From Leptasterias polaris (Eukaryota > Echinodermata > Asteroidea > Forcipulatida > Asteriidae), in assembly GCA_037783415.1 (NCBI GenBank), contig JAZGTN010000150.1, forward strand, positions 2,480,001 through 2,544,000: a DNA stretch of 64,000 nucleotides. Reading direction: 5' to 3'. The notes under the pieces are model-generated. The model was not told the origin of the DNA, made no database searches, and saw nothing but the letters and a program-made list of their open reading frames with translations. Position numbers and translations under genes: made by a program. How positions within the stretch are numbered: the first letter of the stretch is position 1; every line of letters begins with the position of its first letter. Below are positions 23,539-35,400 of this stretch, in pieces.

Positions 23539-23959
23539 TCAACCCTCCTACTGTTTGACCATTCAATATCATCCCTTGTGGTTTTGAATGATAGATAAAC
23601 TATTACCAGCCTACAGAATGATATCATGTGTGAATGCATCTCCACAGTATACACATATTATACAGAGTTCTGTGGCACCATAGACAACCTGGGTCCAATT
23701 TCATAGAGCTGCTTAAGCAGAAAATAGTGCTTAACAATTGTCTGCTAAGCAGAAAGTAGCAGGATACCAGTCACAAAAAGTACACGTGACATAGTAGTTT
23801 GGCTGGTAACCTTATTCTGGTAAGCAAAATGTTGTTGTGCTTAAGCTACTTTTTGTGCTTAAGCAGCTCTATGAAATTGGGCCCTGTGCAGTTCAATGGT
23901 TTTGAATGGTTGGTCAGCTCACTGGAAAATGCTACCAACAGGCATGGCACAAGGGTTAA
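23539..23959. repeat. TTAACCCTCC MITE split by another MITE
   Basis: The outer element runs from TCAACCCTCCTACTGTTTG to GGCACAAGGGTTAA, as in the uninterrupted copy at 11730-11954. A GGGCCCAATTTC MITE occupies 23691-23887 inside it. Confidence 0.75.
23691..23887. repeat. GGGCCCAATTTC MITE, best-preserved copy
   Basis: The ends GGGTCCAATTTCATAGAGCT and AGCTCTATGAAATTGGGCCC are a nearly perfect inverted repeat, extended inward by GCTTAAGC. CCTG occurs on both outer sides. Confidence 0.85.
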
Positions 23960-24974
23960 CAAGAGTTTCAGCCTTTAAACTTATTTTTTCACAACTTAAC
24001 CACATGCTTCTTTTTGTAAACCAATTTGCAAGTTTTCTTTTTACTTCATAAGAGAAATTCTATGCGATTTTTACTAAGTAGAACACCATTCTTAAATAAC
24101 CTATTTTCGTATATGTACCAACCTATTATTAGCTCAGACTACCAATGGAAGCAAAGACTTAATTTGGAATGCGACAATATTTTTTGGAAACAAGCATCTG
24201 ATTAGACTCACAATTGTATGTGTAAAATGATGGCTTCAAGGCCATGCTCTGCATCTGATTTTGAATGACACAGCTCACCAACTTAGATGGGCCATAAGCC
24301 ACAGACAAAGCTCTTAGATGACTAGTGCTTCTGGCTATAAATATAATAGATTCCACTTTATATGCCACTTTGTTCTTTGTGTGCATTTGGCGCAAGACTT
24401 TTAAATGTGTACCTTGCCTGAGGTGGCAGGGGGATTCCCCCTAAATATTCCAAAACTCTCTGAATGCTTTTGTGAAAAAAGGTTGACATCACAGCTCTGT
24501 TTTTGCAGCGAATGTTTTGCAAGAGTTGATCACAGCTCACGAATTGTCCGTTGCGAAGTTGTGACATCAAACTCGCTACGCATTCGCATAAAATGGAACA
24601 CTAAGTCTTCCAGAATGCATCTGATGAAAAATTGGCGTGACGCCACGTTCATCTGGCATCAACTGGTTAAGATGGCAGCGGGATGACGCCAATGCATAAA
24701 GTCCATGCATACTGTATAATGACATCATATGTCTAAAAATAACTTTCCCCAAAATAGCGGAAAGGTTTATTGTAAGCACGTCCAAATGTTTCAGTCTTTG
24801 GTAGACAGCAAAAGTGGATTTTTTGATATTTATGTGGAAACATGAAATGGAAGATGCATTACTGGAAAATTTGATACAGTATTTCAGTTTAAAAAAATGT
24901 GGAAGTGCTGATAATAACATGGAAATTCTTTTTTGGTGTGAAAGCAAAATGACCCAGTAAGTTGGTTACCAGCG

Positions 24975-25170
24975 CACCATGTCATTGTCAAGCGGTCTCA
25001 AGCTCTGGTGTTCAGTGTCAAGAGTGTGGGTTCGAATCCTGGTCATGACACTTGCGTTCCATGGGCAAGACACTTATACCATTATCGCTTTGTCCTTCAG
25101 GTGGGACGTAAAGCAGTCGGTTCCTTGTGTTGTGCGATGGACGTAAAAGAACCCAGTACACTTATTGTTA
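24975..25170 (+). repeat. tRNA-Leu-derived SINE, family A, partial
   Basis: CTCAAGCTCTGGTG (anticodon arm), GTGTGGGTTCGAATCC (B box) and the body with GTGGGACGTAAAGC and AAAAGAACCCAGT match the minus-strand copy at 19637-20048. Confidence 0.75.
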
Positions 25171-26255
25171 AAAGCCTTCAATGATTACAAACAATTAACA
25201 ATGGACTTAGTCCAAACTATGTTCTAACCACAAGTTAGAAAAGTTTTGGTAAAAACAAATTTTTCTCTTTTTTAACTCATAAGAGGGCTAGGAACAGTTG
25301 CTAAAATGACATTACTTTATTGGGTACAAAAAACCCATAATCTACAGACCACCTTGTATTAAAATAGCATTGTGAAGATCCTTTTGCATTGTTGTAACTA
25401 AATTAACATCCATGTGGGAAGAGCTCTCACTAAATATAAAAAATAATCCCAAATTACACAGAGACGGAATTGACACTACAAAGGGCAATTAGAATATTAC
25501 TGCATAAAACTTATTTACTTAAGATTTTTGTGGGAAGAGCTTTATCATCTAATGCTTTTTAGTGCATAGCTGTGAATATGTCTACACTTTGGTACCAATA
25601 ACAAATTTATTTAACCACTTCACGTTGGTTTGCATCTAATGCGCAAAGTATTTCTAAAAAGAAACATGTTTGATGTTAATATAAACGCCCGGAGAGTCCA
25701 TTGATTGCGGTCAGTTGATGAAAAGGTAACTTTGGTGAAGTGAAAAGTCAAGGTACTCGGTGTAAACAAAGAGAGGAACAAGAGAGGTGCTCTGAAGTGT
25801 GTAGGTAGCAGGCTGCAGACTGAGTGCCAAACACAGAGAAATCATGCCATCATCTGTGACGTAAATTCCTCCAAACTTAGCAATAAAGTGGTGACGTACA
25901 GACCGACTTTGGTGAGGTGGCCAGTCAACGATCACCATGTGCAAAGGGTGACTGTTGCAGAGCCACTATGTGCAGATAAGCATTGAGAATCCAAGCTTCA
26001 ACGGTGATGTACACTAATCCAAAATGGTACCAGAGGGGTGATGCAGTTATCTATCAATTACCATGATTGATTATTAGAGGTGCAGAAAGCAGAATCCCTG
26101 CATCGTAAGTGATGTAGAAGACTACTCCAAGCTGGTCTAAAAAGAGCTGGTTGGGGAGAGTAGGTCAAGGAGAGTTGGTCGGGGAGAGCTGGGCCCAGAA
26201 CCCTTCTAGAGAAGTGACCAGTACCCAGGATATTCGCAGCGTGACCATTATATGT

Positions 26256-26301
26256 AGAGAGTAGACTGTGGAGAGTAGACTGTGGAGAGTAGACTGTAGA
26301 G
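26256..26301. repeat. Short tandem repeat, 14-bp unit
   Basis: AGAGTAGACTGTGG is repeated about three times, 110 to 160 bases past the INTU stop codon, so it would lie in the INTU 3' UTR. Confidence 0.8.
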
Positions 26302-26413
26302 AATTCAAACACCATCTACCTGGAATACACCACAATGTTGTGATTTGCTGTCGCAGAAATAATTATTGATGGCTCCTATGGGCTTGCCTAGTAGAGGGGG
26401 ATGCAAGCACAGG

Positions 26414-29400
26414 TCATAGTCCTGCCCCAAAGGACAGTTTAAAGGCAAGTTCTATAACATTTTGAGTTGCACTGTCATGATAGCAGACGTAACATTCTCT
26501 CGGATGTGGATCCTCAAAAAGTCTCCTGGAAGAAGAGAACAGAAAAATGACCAAACAATTTTCAAATCCTTTCTTTGAAAGTTCAATATTTGATACAATT
26601 TATAAATATAAATTAATAAACCACAATGGTAACCGACTGGGTAAATTGTACTTAATTTTGGATTGAACAAAGACAAATTGTCTAGAGCTGGATTTGAACC
26701 TGTGACCTCCAGATTAACGTGCAGTACTCCACCAGCTGAGCCATTGAAGCCCTCAAGTTAGCAATCTCTCTATAATTTATAGACATACAAATGTGAGTAT
26801 CTTTAAAGGACCAACTTGAATACATTTTGCCGTTATTTCGTGTTGTGGCCAATTCACCAGACTTGAGTTCTAGAGGCCAAGTCAACAGCAGGATATAAAT
26901 GGAAAAAATAAATACCAAGCACACTAATTATGAAAGAGAAGGGGGGGTTTGTCCCTAGTCTTGGTTGCAGCAACTCATGGAAATATACGGGCAATTAAAA
27001 AATAACAATAAATGAATCAACTCAAGTGTTTTCAGTGTAAGCCTGAATGTCCATTCACATGTTGAACACTGGGAACGTGACAGATGCCAAGTTCTTTTTG
27101 ATTTTGTTTCTTATAGGAAATCGCATGGGAACATGAAAGCTTGATTTTATTTTTTACTTTGATCGGGCCCCAATTTCATTGCTCTGCTTACCGCTGACTT
27201 CAGCGCTTACAATAACCAGTTCCAGCTTACAGGGCAAGCACTAAATTTCGGCGCTAGCTGTGTAAGCGAGGAATGCCTAGTAACGTGAAATACGCACGGC
27301 CATAAGTAAAAATTCCTTTGTTAACCCGTGAAATACACTTGAAGTAAGCATTCCGTAAGTTTTGATTCTTTGCTTACGGTAAGCAGTGCCCAGATATTGG
27401 GCCCAGATGTCCCCTACTAACTCACCCAACAACCCAGTAGTTGATGCTGGGCGGTGCTTTCTTCTGCTCTGGCCAGTTCTCTGGTTGACATTTGAACATC
27501 ACTCCATACTCTCTCACAAAGCCCAGTGAGTGATCGGCCTGCACGGATCGACTTGGCTCATCGGACCTCATCTGGATATTGCATAAAACGAGGGTGTGAT
27601 CAAGAGTTTAGAATTTGAAGTCAACCCTTTTCACATTCAAAAAGCAAAATAATAATAAAAAGAATTCCAAACAATACGAAAATCCAAACCCCTACAAATG
27701 AATCAACTCTAATAAGTTACAGTACAAGCCTATTCAAAAAGAAATGTCCATTCACACGTTGGAACAGTTCTCAGGTAATTACACAAAAAATTACAACCAT
27801 TGGAAATACGAGGGAATCAGTAATTTATTATTTAATAATAATAATGATAAAAAGTCACAACTAAAATGGATACGACAGACATAAATACCTCTAGAAGGAT
27901 TAAAGCTAAGCTTACACAAAAATAACAAAATTGAACATTTACATAGAGCCTGAATGTACATGTACCAAATAAGAACGTTATTTCTAAAACCATCTCGGCT
28001 CCCTGGGAAACTTGCAGCCAGTGCTGCCAAATATGTAAAGCATCAAGCTAAATCAATCACAATAACTATCTCTGCTCTCACAGTGGCTTGCTCAAGGACA
28101 AAAGTGTTGTGGCTAGGATTTGAACCCACACACTATGTACCCTACCAGAACTTGAGTCCAGTGCACTGGACCAATTGGCAACAATTAAATCGTACCACAG
28201 GAAGAAAATCTGGCAATGTATAAAACAACTTGTTGTGGCCAGGATTCAAACCCACATGACCCATGCACTAATGTGAAAGCTACCAGAACTTGGATCAAGT
28301 GCATTGGACCACTTGGCCACAGCTAAATTATACCACAGAGAAAAGAAATCCAGCAATGTATAAAATAAACAAGTTCTACACGAGTGAGTGACTGCAAATT
28401 TAAAGGACCAAATGTCTGCCATTGTGGAAGATTTTTTTTTCCTTGTTTACCCTGGGGAGACCTCTCAGTAAAACACTGTTTTTCAGAGGTGCCCAGTAGC
28501 TACAAACAAACATTAGTATAAAAAGAAAGTGACTAAGAACATTAAACAGATATAAAAAGATAATAACAGCCAATTTAAAGATGCACTGAGCTATATTAAA
28601 AATTGATCATTATAGAGTGCCTTGCATTGATGTGAAGATCTCATAGCTATTCGCGAAAGTTTCAAACCTAAAGTACAATACAACAAGTAAATTGGAACTA
28701 AAACATTAGACAAAGAATAAGGTAAGAATTGATTCTAAAACGGCAATACTAAAAAGAAATTTCTGGATGGATTTACTGTAGAAATCTGTTTGAATTTACA
28801 ATTGTAATCCCTTAGAATAACATTGGCCTAAAGAAATTACACATGAATTAAAATTTGCATTAAGATACGTGCTATACAAAAAGGTCTGTAATAATTACCT
28901 TTAATTGAGCACTGCGACGCATGACCTGTCTGATGGTGATGCAACACCGGTTGAAGTTCTGAATGAGCTGGGTATGTGTGTTGCCGTTGATGAGCGTCAG
29001 GTCGCTGTGGGTAGGGCACGCGATGACCCCGCTGGCTGTATCAAGGTGTATGTAGTGGAACAGGGTGTTGTCACAGCCTGCTGTGAGTCTAGTGAGTTAA
29101 ATAAAACAAGATTATTATTGTACAGCTCCAATAGATTGTGCACGGTCTGAGTGTATTTGAATGAACAATTGATAAATACTCCCGACAGTTTAGGCAGTCC
29201 TGTTGGTTGAAAGGTGGTCACATGACATTGTTTACCTAGTATTAAACTTGCTGGCGCAAGGCAACACATGCGCTAATAACACGTTGAGCGTTGAGTGCAA
29301 TTTGACCCTTCGCGAATCGGTGCCTGAGGACAGGTGGCCCTGGTTCGATTCCCAGCTAGGGCCATATGTGAGTTGTGTGTCTGTTCTCTTCAATGCCATG

Positions 29401-32400
29401 ATGGTTTTTCTTTGGGACCTCGGTTTTGCCTTCGCTTCGGAAAAAAACCCCACTTTCAATTACTTTCTGTGCTCTATGGTCATTTGGGTGAATGTGCCTG
29501 GTTGTCAAAGGCGCCCTTGCATGCTTGAAAATGTTGTAGCCACGTCCTTTTCAATTCAGTTTCCCAGCTGCAAGTAAGGATGATTAGCCTCCCAAATTCT
29601 TATAGCATATGGCTAGTGACATGTAAGGAATCAAAACTAACTTACTTGGTAGCAGTAAAGTAGTCATTACACTCTACTTCCTCAATACCCCTGTGCATCA
29701 TGCCCATGTTGTAGGGGTCCGGAATCAGACGCTTCTTCCTTGCAACCTGAAAACAAAAGCAGAATATGGTAATATTGATAATTTCAGAGAGTTTTTTGGT
29801 TTTTAGATTGTTCTCAAGGTGGCTTGGCAGCAGCCGTTGTGGACGGGATGCCAGCGTTCCGTGGGCCGACCAAAGATGCGTTTGGTAGACAACATCCGAG
29901 AATGGTCAGGTTGTGATACCACTAAACTCAAAGCAACAGCACTGGAAGGACAGGCTGTGGTGAGAGCGGTGCCAGTGATTCTAGCGGGGTACAATTTAAG
30001 GAGGAGACATATGCCCATGTCTACTAGAGAGAGAGAGAGATGCAAGGGAAGACCTCTCACCTTGTAAATCTCCATGCTTCCAGTAGATCCGGCAGACACG
30101 TCGGATCCTTTCCTCTCGCCGTTCTTCCGTCGTGAGACCGGGGAACTCTGAGTACTGTTTGCTCGCGAGTTGTACGGGCTGGACGGCTCGCTCTCGTTGT
30201 CCGAGTCCAGCCTGGAGATGTTGTGACGTCTCGGTCGAGGACTCGGGGTGGACAGCTGATTGGAACCAGGGGAGCTGGACCTCTTGGAAGAGCCGTCTGC
30301 TTTCAAATGTTTCCTCCCTGGAAATATTCGTAAACTAATTAAGTAATAAGCAATCGTTATATTCCCATGCTTTATTTTCACTTGGTTTACAGAAGAGAAC
30401 TTTGTAATAATCTCTTCATGGAGTGAGCGGAGGTTCTAAGAACCAGGGGGTAAAATAAGTCTCACAACAAGAGATATTAAAAGAGCTGAGCTCAAATTTC
30501 AAGAAAATTATCACAAGAACACCTTCATTAAACTAGAAGTTTTTTCTACAAGACTCTATAATACATTCCCTTTTTGTACATTTGTTGAATGTATGCAGGA
30601 GTAGAACTATTTGTGCTTTATCCATACACAGATGTGTGTTATACCAAGACCTTTCCCAAGTGTACAACAAAATAATTCACAGGCAGGATTTGAACCCACA
30701 ACCTTTGCCTTTATAGAGCAGAAGTCTTACCACTAGACCACCAAGATTGCCTGGTAGCTAGATGCAGATCCTATATTTCAGCAGCAGGTACCATAACAAT
30801 TGAATAGATGTTAAATTTGCATCAGGGGTTTATCACCGATACAAAATTAACTTCTGTTAAATCCAGAAGAAGTTTTGGAATTGACTAACTTTATTAATTT
30901 TTAATTTTTTTTATACATCAGTAAATCCTGAAAGGTACGCATTTAGAAAAAACACTAGACTGTAGGAATTGTTTCCTCATGGGGTAACTGGCCCAGTGCT
31001 AACATAACTAGACTCTGGCCAGTGATCAGATGGGTATTTCTAGCCCTATGGAGGCATTCACCAATCCTACCTCTTGCTGGTGATTGGCTATGTAGCTTGG
31101 ACAGCATTGGAGATGCTTGGATGGGTAGCGGCGGAGTGCCAGACTCGGCAGTACTTTTACGGGTCGGGAAAAACCAGTCTGCACAGGACAGGGCTGGAAT
31201 AGGTGGAGCTGACAACCTGTAAGGGTGGGGGGGGGGGAGTGGTGTTTTGAATAAAATTATAACCCAAAGACCTAATTAACATACAAACTTTAACGGAAAT
31301 AAAAACGGGATTGATAACAAAAAATATTATTTGAATGAATCCACAAAATAGTTATGCCAACCCTAGGAACTTCAATCCTAAGTCTACATAAATGTAATAC
31401 AATTCATTGTCAAAGCAATGGAAACAATCACAATATGATTTTTGAGAAATAACAAACAATGAGTAATAAACACAAACATCAAAACATCATCAATATTATA
31501 TTACAAACAAAATGAAAGTGTACTGTATTTCAAAATTCAAGTAATAAACCACATGGAAAAATGAGAGGGTAAATTTTAAATAATTTGGGGTTGAACAAAG
31601 ACAAATTGACTAGAGCAGGATTTGAACCTGCGACCTCTGGATTAATGTGCCGGCGCTCCACCAACTGAGCTATCTACCCCTAATGTAGGCGGTCTCATTA
31701 CTTTGTCAATATCTTTGTTCTTGGGTTCCAGTCAGAAGCCATTCGAGCTTTGACTGCCGTATAGCCAGGAATTACACCCAACTATACAATACAACATGGA
31801 AAGCAGAGCAATCACCTTATTTCAAAATTATACAAATTTGTGTGACATTTTGCCAAAGAGCATATAAACAAATGAACAAACGAAGATTGTTATTTCAGAA
31901 TAAGAATTGTACACATTACTGAACATAAATGATAAATGTGGGTGTTACATTGGCATCATCTTTCGCTTTCATATTGGTCGCACCACTTTCTTATAAAGGG
32001 ACTTACCTTTCTTCACAAGCCAGTGGTACATTGAGTGACTCCAGATGTAAGAGGGTGGCCCTCGCTTGGTCAATGTAGAACGGGTCAGGGGACGGGTTTC
32101 CTTCACATCTGATACAAGACAATGACAGAGAGACGGGCATTAATACAATACATTCCAGGTCTCCTTTTCAGGGTTTTCGTTTTGACTTATAAGTCTTTAA
32201 CAGGCATGATATTTGGTCTTTGGAAAAAAGTAGGGCAATTTTATTGAGTACAACAAGGGCCGACCTACAAGTATCTATATTTGCTGATTTTTCAGCAAAA
32301 CAATACATCGATCCATTAAGCCACGCCCATTTCTCATTGACCAATCACAACCGCGAAATCTGATCACCATTTGAGCCATTTGGTGATCTTTGCACTAATG

Positions 32401-35400
32401 GTGATCGGGTTTCGCGGCTGTGATTGGTCAACTCGTAAGGAGGCGGGGCTTAATGGATCGGTCTATTAGCTCAAAGGAAGAAAGAATATCATGCCTGGTC
32501 TTTAACCACCCAAACTAATTCAAGGTGCGGCCGGGAAAAATATGGCACAACAAGAAAACCCTGGAATGGGGAAATAAAAAATGTGGATCCATGTTAACCT
32601 GGAAATTTAACCCTGCCTGCACGATGGTGCAAGCAAGATTTATTGTGAGTGATGACATCAGGTGAATTGGTTCAATAAGACTGGAAAGCAAAACAATATC
32701 AATGACTTTGAAAATTAATGGCAATAAAAACTTTACGTGGTAAAAAGTACAGCAGCTTTTGAGAATCATTTCTCTTCGAAGTAATGTGGTTATGGAAAAA
32801 TATATCAGGTTTTATGCCCCAAAATTTGAATCCGAGAAACGTTTCTGTCAGAAACGTTTCTCAGATTGTGTATTTATATTGGGAATATTCTTCCTGTGTG
32901 GACATATTCGCTCCGTTTTTTGGGCGATATCACAAAAACGCGACCACCTTTTGAAATGAAATGTTCACAGGTTAGTTTTATTGTATGTATATCTACATTT
33001 ATATAGGATTAAAACAATCCAACGGTTCCAAAAATCAAATGTATACTTTGCCTTTAAAGGCCCTGTACACGATTGGTAAGATCGAAAAACACAAATGTTG
33101 ACAGATTCACACATAACTTACATGATTTAAAGTATGTAATGGTAGAAAGGGTTCCTTAAAATATTTCTGCCTAAAATGCTATCGTTTCTGAGAAATGAGT
33201 AAAACAATAGTTTTTATCGCGCGCGATAATAAACTCGATGTTTGAAAAACAGAAAACACATGAGGTCTCTTTTCACTATTTTCTCGTGACCTCGATGACC
33301 AATTGAGCTCAAATTTTCACAGGTTTGTTATTTCATGTGTGTGGTTGATTACACAAAACATGAACACTGTCTGTGATTATTTTGTCAGCTCTGCCAATCC
33401 TGTATAATACCTTTAACAATGTGTTGACGAGAAACAATGCAACAGCCAACAGGACCCACTCTTCCAAAAATTGTCTTTGCCCCGTGCAGTTGAAAATCAC
33501 TTGATCGTCCACAATACAACTAATATTTAGAATAATTCCAGAAGAATACTTACTGTGATGCACAGCCAGCTGCTTCCATCAACAGACAAAGTAGACTGTT
33601 CCTCTGTGGAAGTAAGTCAGACATTATCTTGTAAATTAATTAGCATTAGCATCAGTTTGTCAACAGCTATCATGGTAGAGCTATTTGTTTCTTTTTCTCT
33701 TTGATAATATGACCAAACAGAGACTTCATTTTTTCAGGTTGAAAACTCCTCCCAACAGTTCAGCAAATATTGAAAGAGAAAGAAATGATTTGGTCTGGTA
33801 AAATATTTCTTCAAAAATTGACGTAACAAATTAAAAAGACAAAATCTACACCCCTCCCCAGGAAAACATCATATTGCACTACCTGGCCAAGAATAAGCAG
33901 GAACCATCTGCCTTCAGGCTCCTGGTACCCCGGCACGGCCAGTTCCGTCTTCTCAGTTCTTCTTGTTGGGTAGACCTCCTTCCAGATGACCAGTTGACCC
34001 ACCTGCTGCTGGGAACATAGCACCATCAGGCTGTAGTTACGACAGTAGACGCTGATATCATGTAGATCATCCTTGGGCAAGTGACTGGCTGTTACATAAC
34101 CCTACAGAATAGATGATGTAATTGTTACATAGCCCTACAATAAACGACAATCGATAAAATAACCCTACATCAACCTCCTAGTTTTGGGTAGGTTTTTTAA
34201 AGCGCGCTATACAAGAACTAGTTATCATTATTATTTGTGGTCAGGATGACTGCCTTCATTGTTGGTGCAAAGTAAAACAGGCTGGCACACCTTGTTGAGA
34301 ACCTTGGACGAGCCTTTAACGTGTCCCAATGTTCAAATACAACTGAGACTTGCACAGTCTATTACACCGTCATTCAGTACAAACAAATTATTTACTGTTC
34401 ATAGTTCATAGTTCATAGTTCAATTTATTTCCACTCAATCATTTAAAATAACAAAATATAACATTACAGGAGAAAAAAAACACTTAATAGATTAAGTGGA
34501 GGAGGTCTCCTAAAAGCAAGCTTGTTAGATGGAGACCCCCCGAATTTGTGTACATACATACTTCTATGAGAAGAAACAAAGTAAAGTGCAGTCTGAAATA
34601 ATTGAATACACACAAACTAGTTACACATGAAAGGACACGGACAAAACACAAACAGGACAACACAGTTCAAATCAGTTAACCTTTTTCATACCTTATAGAA
34701 AAGGCAGGAACCAAGTAAGACGTAGGGTCTCCTGTCATCGTAGTGATCGTCAGACTACAGCATAAAACAAAAAGAAGAAAATCAACATATTAAAACTGCA
34801 CATGAACTTTGTACTCGTGCTGTATTTCTAGAGACATTGATAAGAGATGGACTCACCATATCAGCAAAGTCAACGGCTTCCAATTCACTTAGACTACTGT
34901 CAATATTCAGCTGAAATAGAACAATTCACATTCACATTTTAATAGATGTAATAAGTAGCAATGGGGATAAACAATAATATCTTGGTTCAGGGTATTTGCC
35001 ACTATAAATAGTCAAATTTAAGACTTTTTAAGACCCTTTTAATGCTGCCCTGAACAAAAGTTAAAACCAAAATTGAGTAAATAAAGCAGGGGGAACTGTT
35101 TTACCCACTCACACTTTATTTATTTTTTACATGCAGCTTAATTTGGTTCTTCATTAGCTCATAGAAACATTCATTACACACTTCATCTATTTTTGAAAGA
35201 CCTCAAATAACTGAATTTAATTCTATTTAATGCTTTTTAAGGCCTTAAATTTTGATAGTTCAATTTAAGACTTAAAATACTTTTTAGGATCTGCAGAAAC
35301 CCCGCAGTAGTACCCTACACCGATGTGTGATAAGTACTGTACACTCATTTCTTTCCCAGCACCCCTACCTTGATCTCCTCAGGTAGATCCAGCCACCTGG

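Larger units (their letters stand above)
19532..26413. other. Convergent intergenic region between NUP54 and INTU
   Basis: About 6.9 kb holding the NUP54 and INTU 3' ends, SINEs at 19637 and 24975, MITEs at 21187, 22640 and 23539, and a 14-bp tandem repeat at 26256. No exon was recognised; open frames here are short and without family resemblance. Confidence 0.6.

Noticed and set aside
29803..30381. Single-exon 192-codon minus-strand gene
   Set aside because: Its middle part is INTU exon 14; both ends are read-through into introns beyond a clear acceptor at 30318 and donor at 30060.
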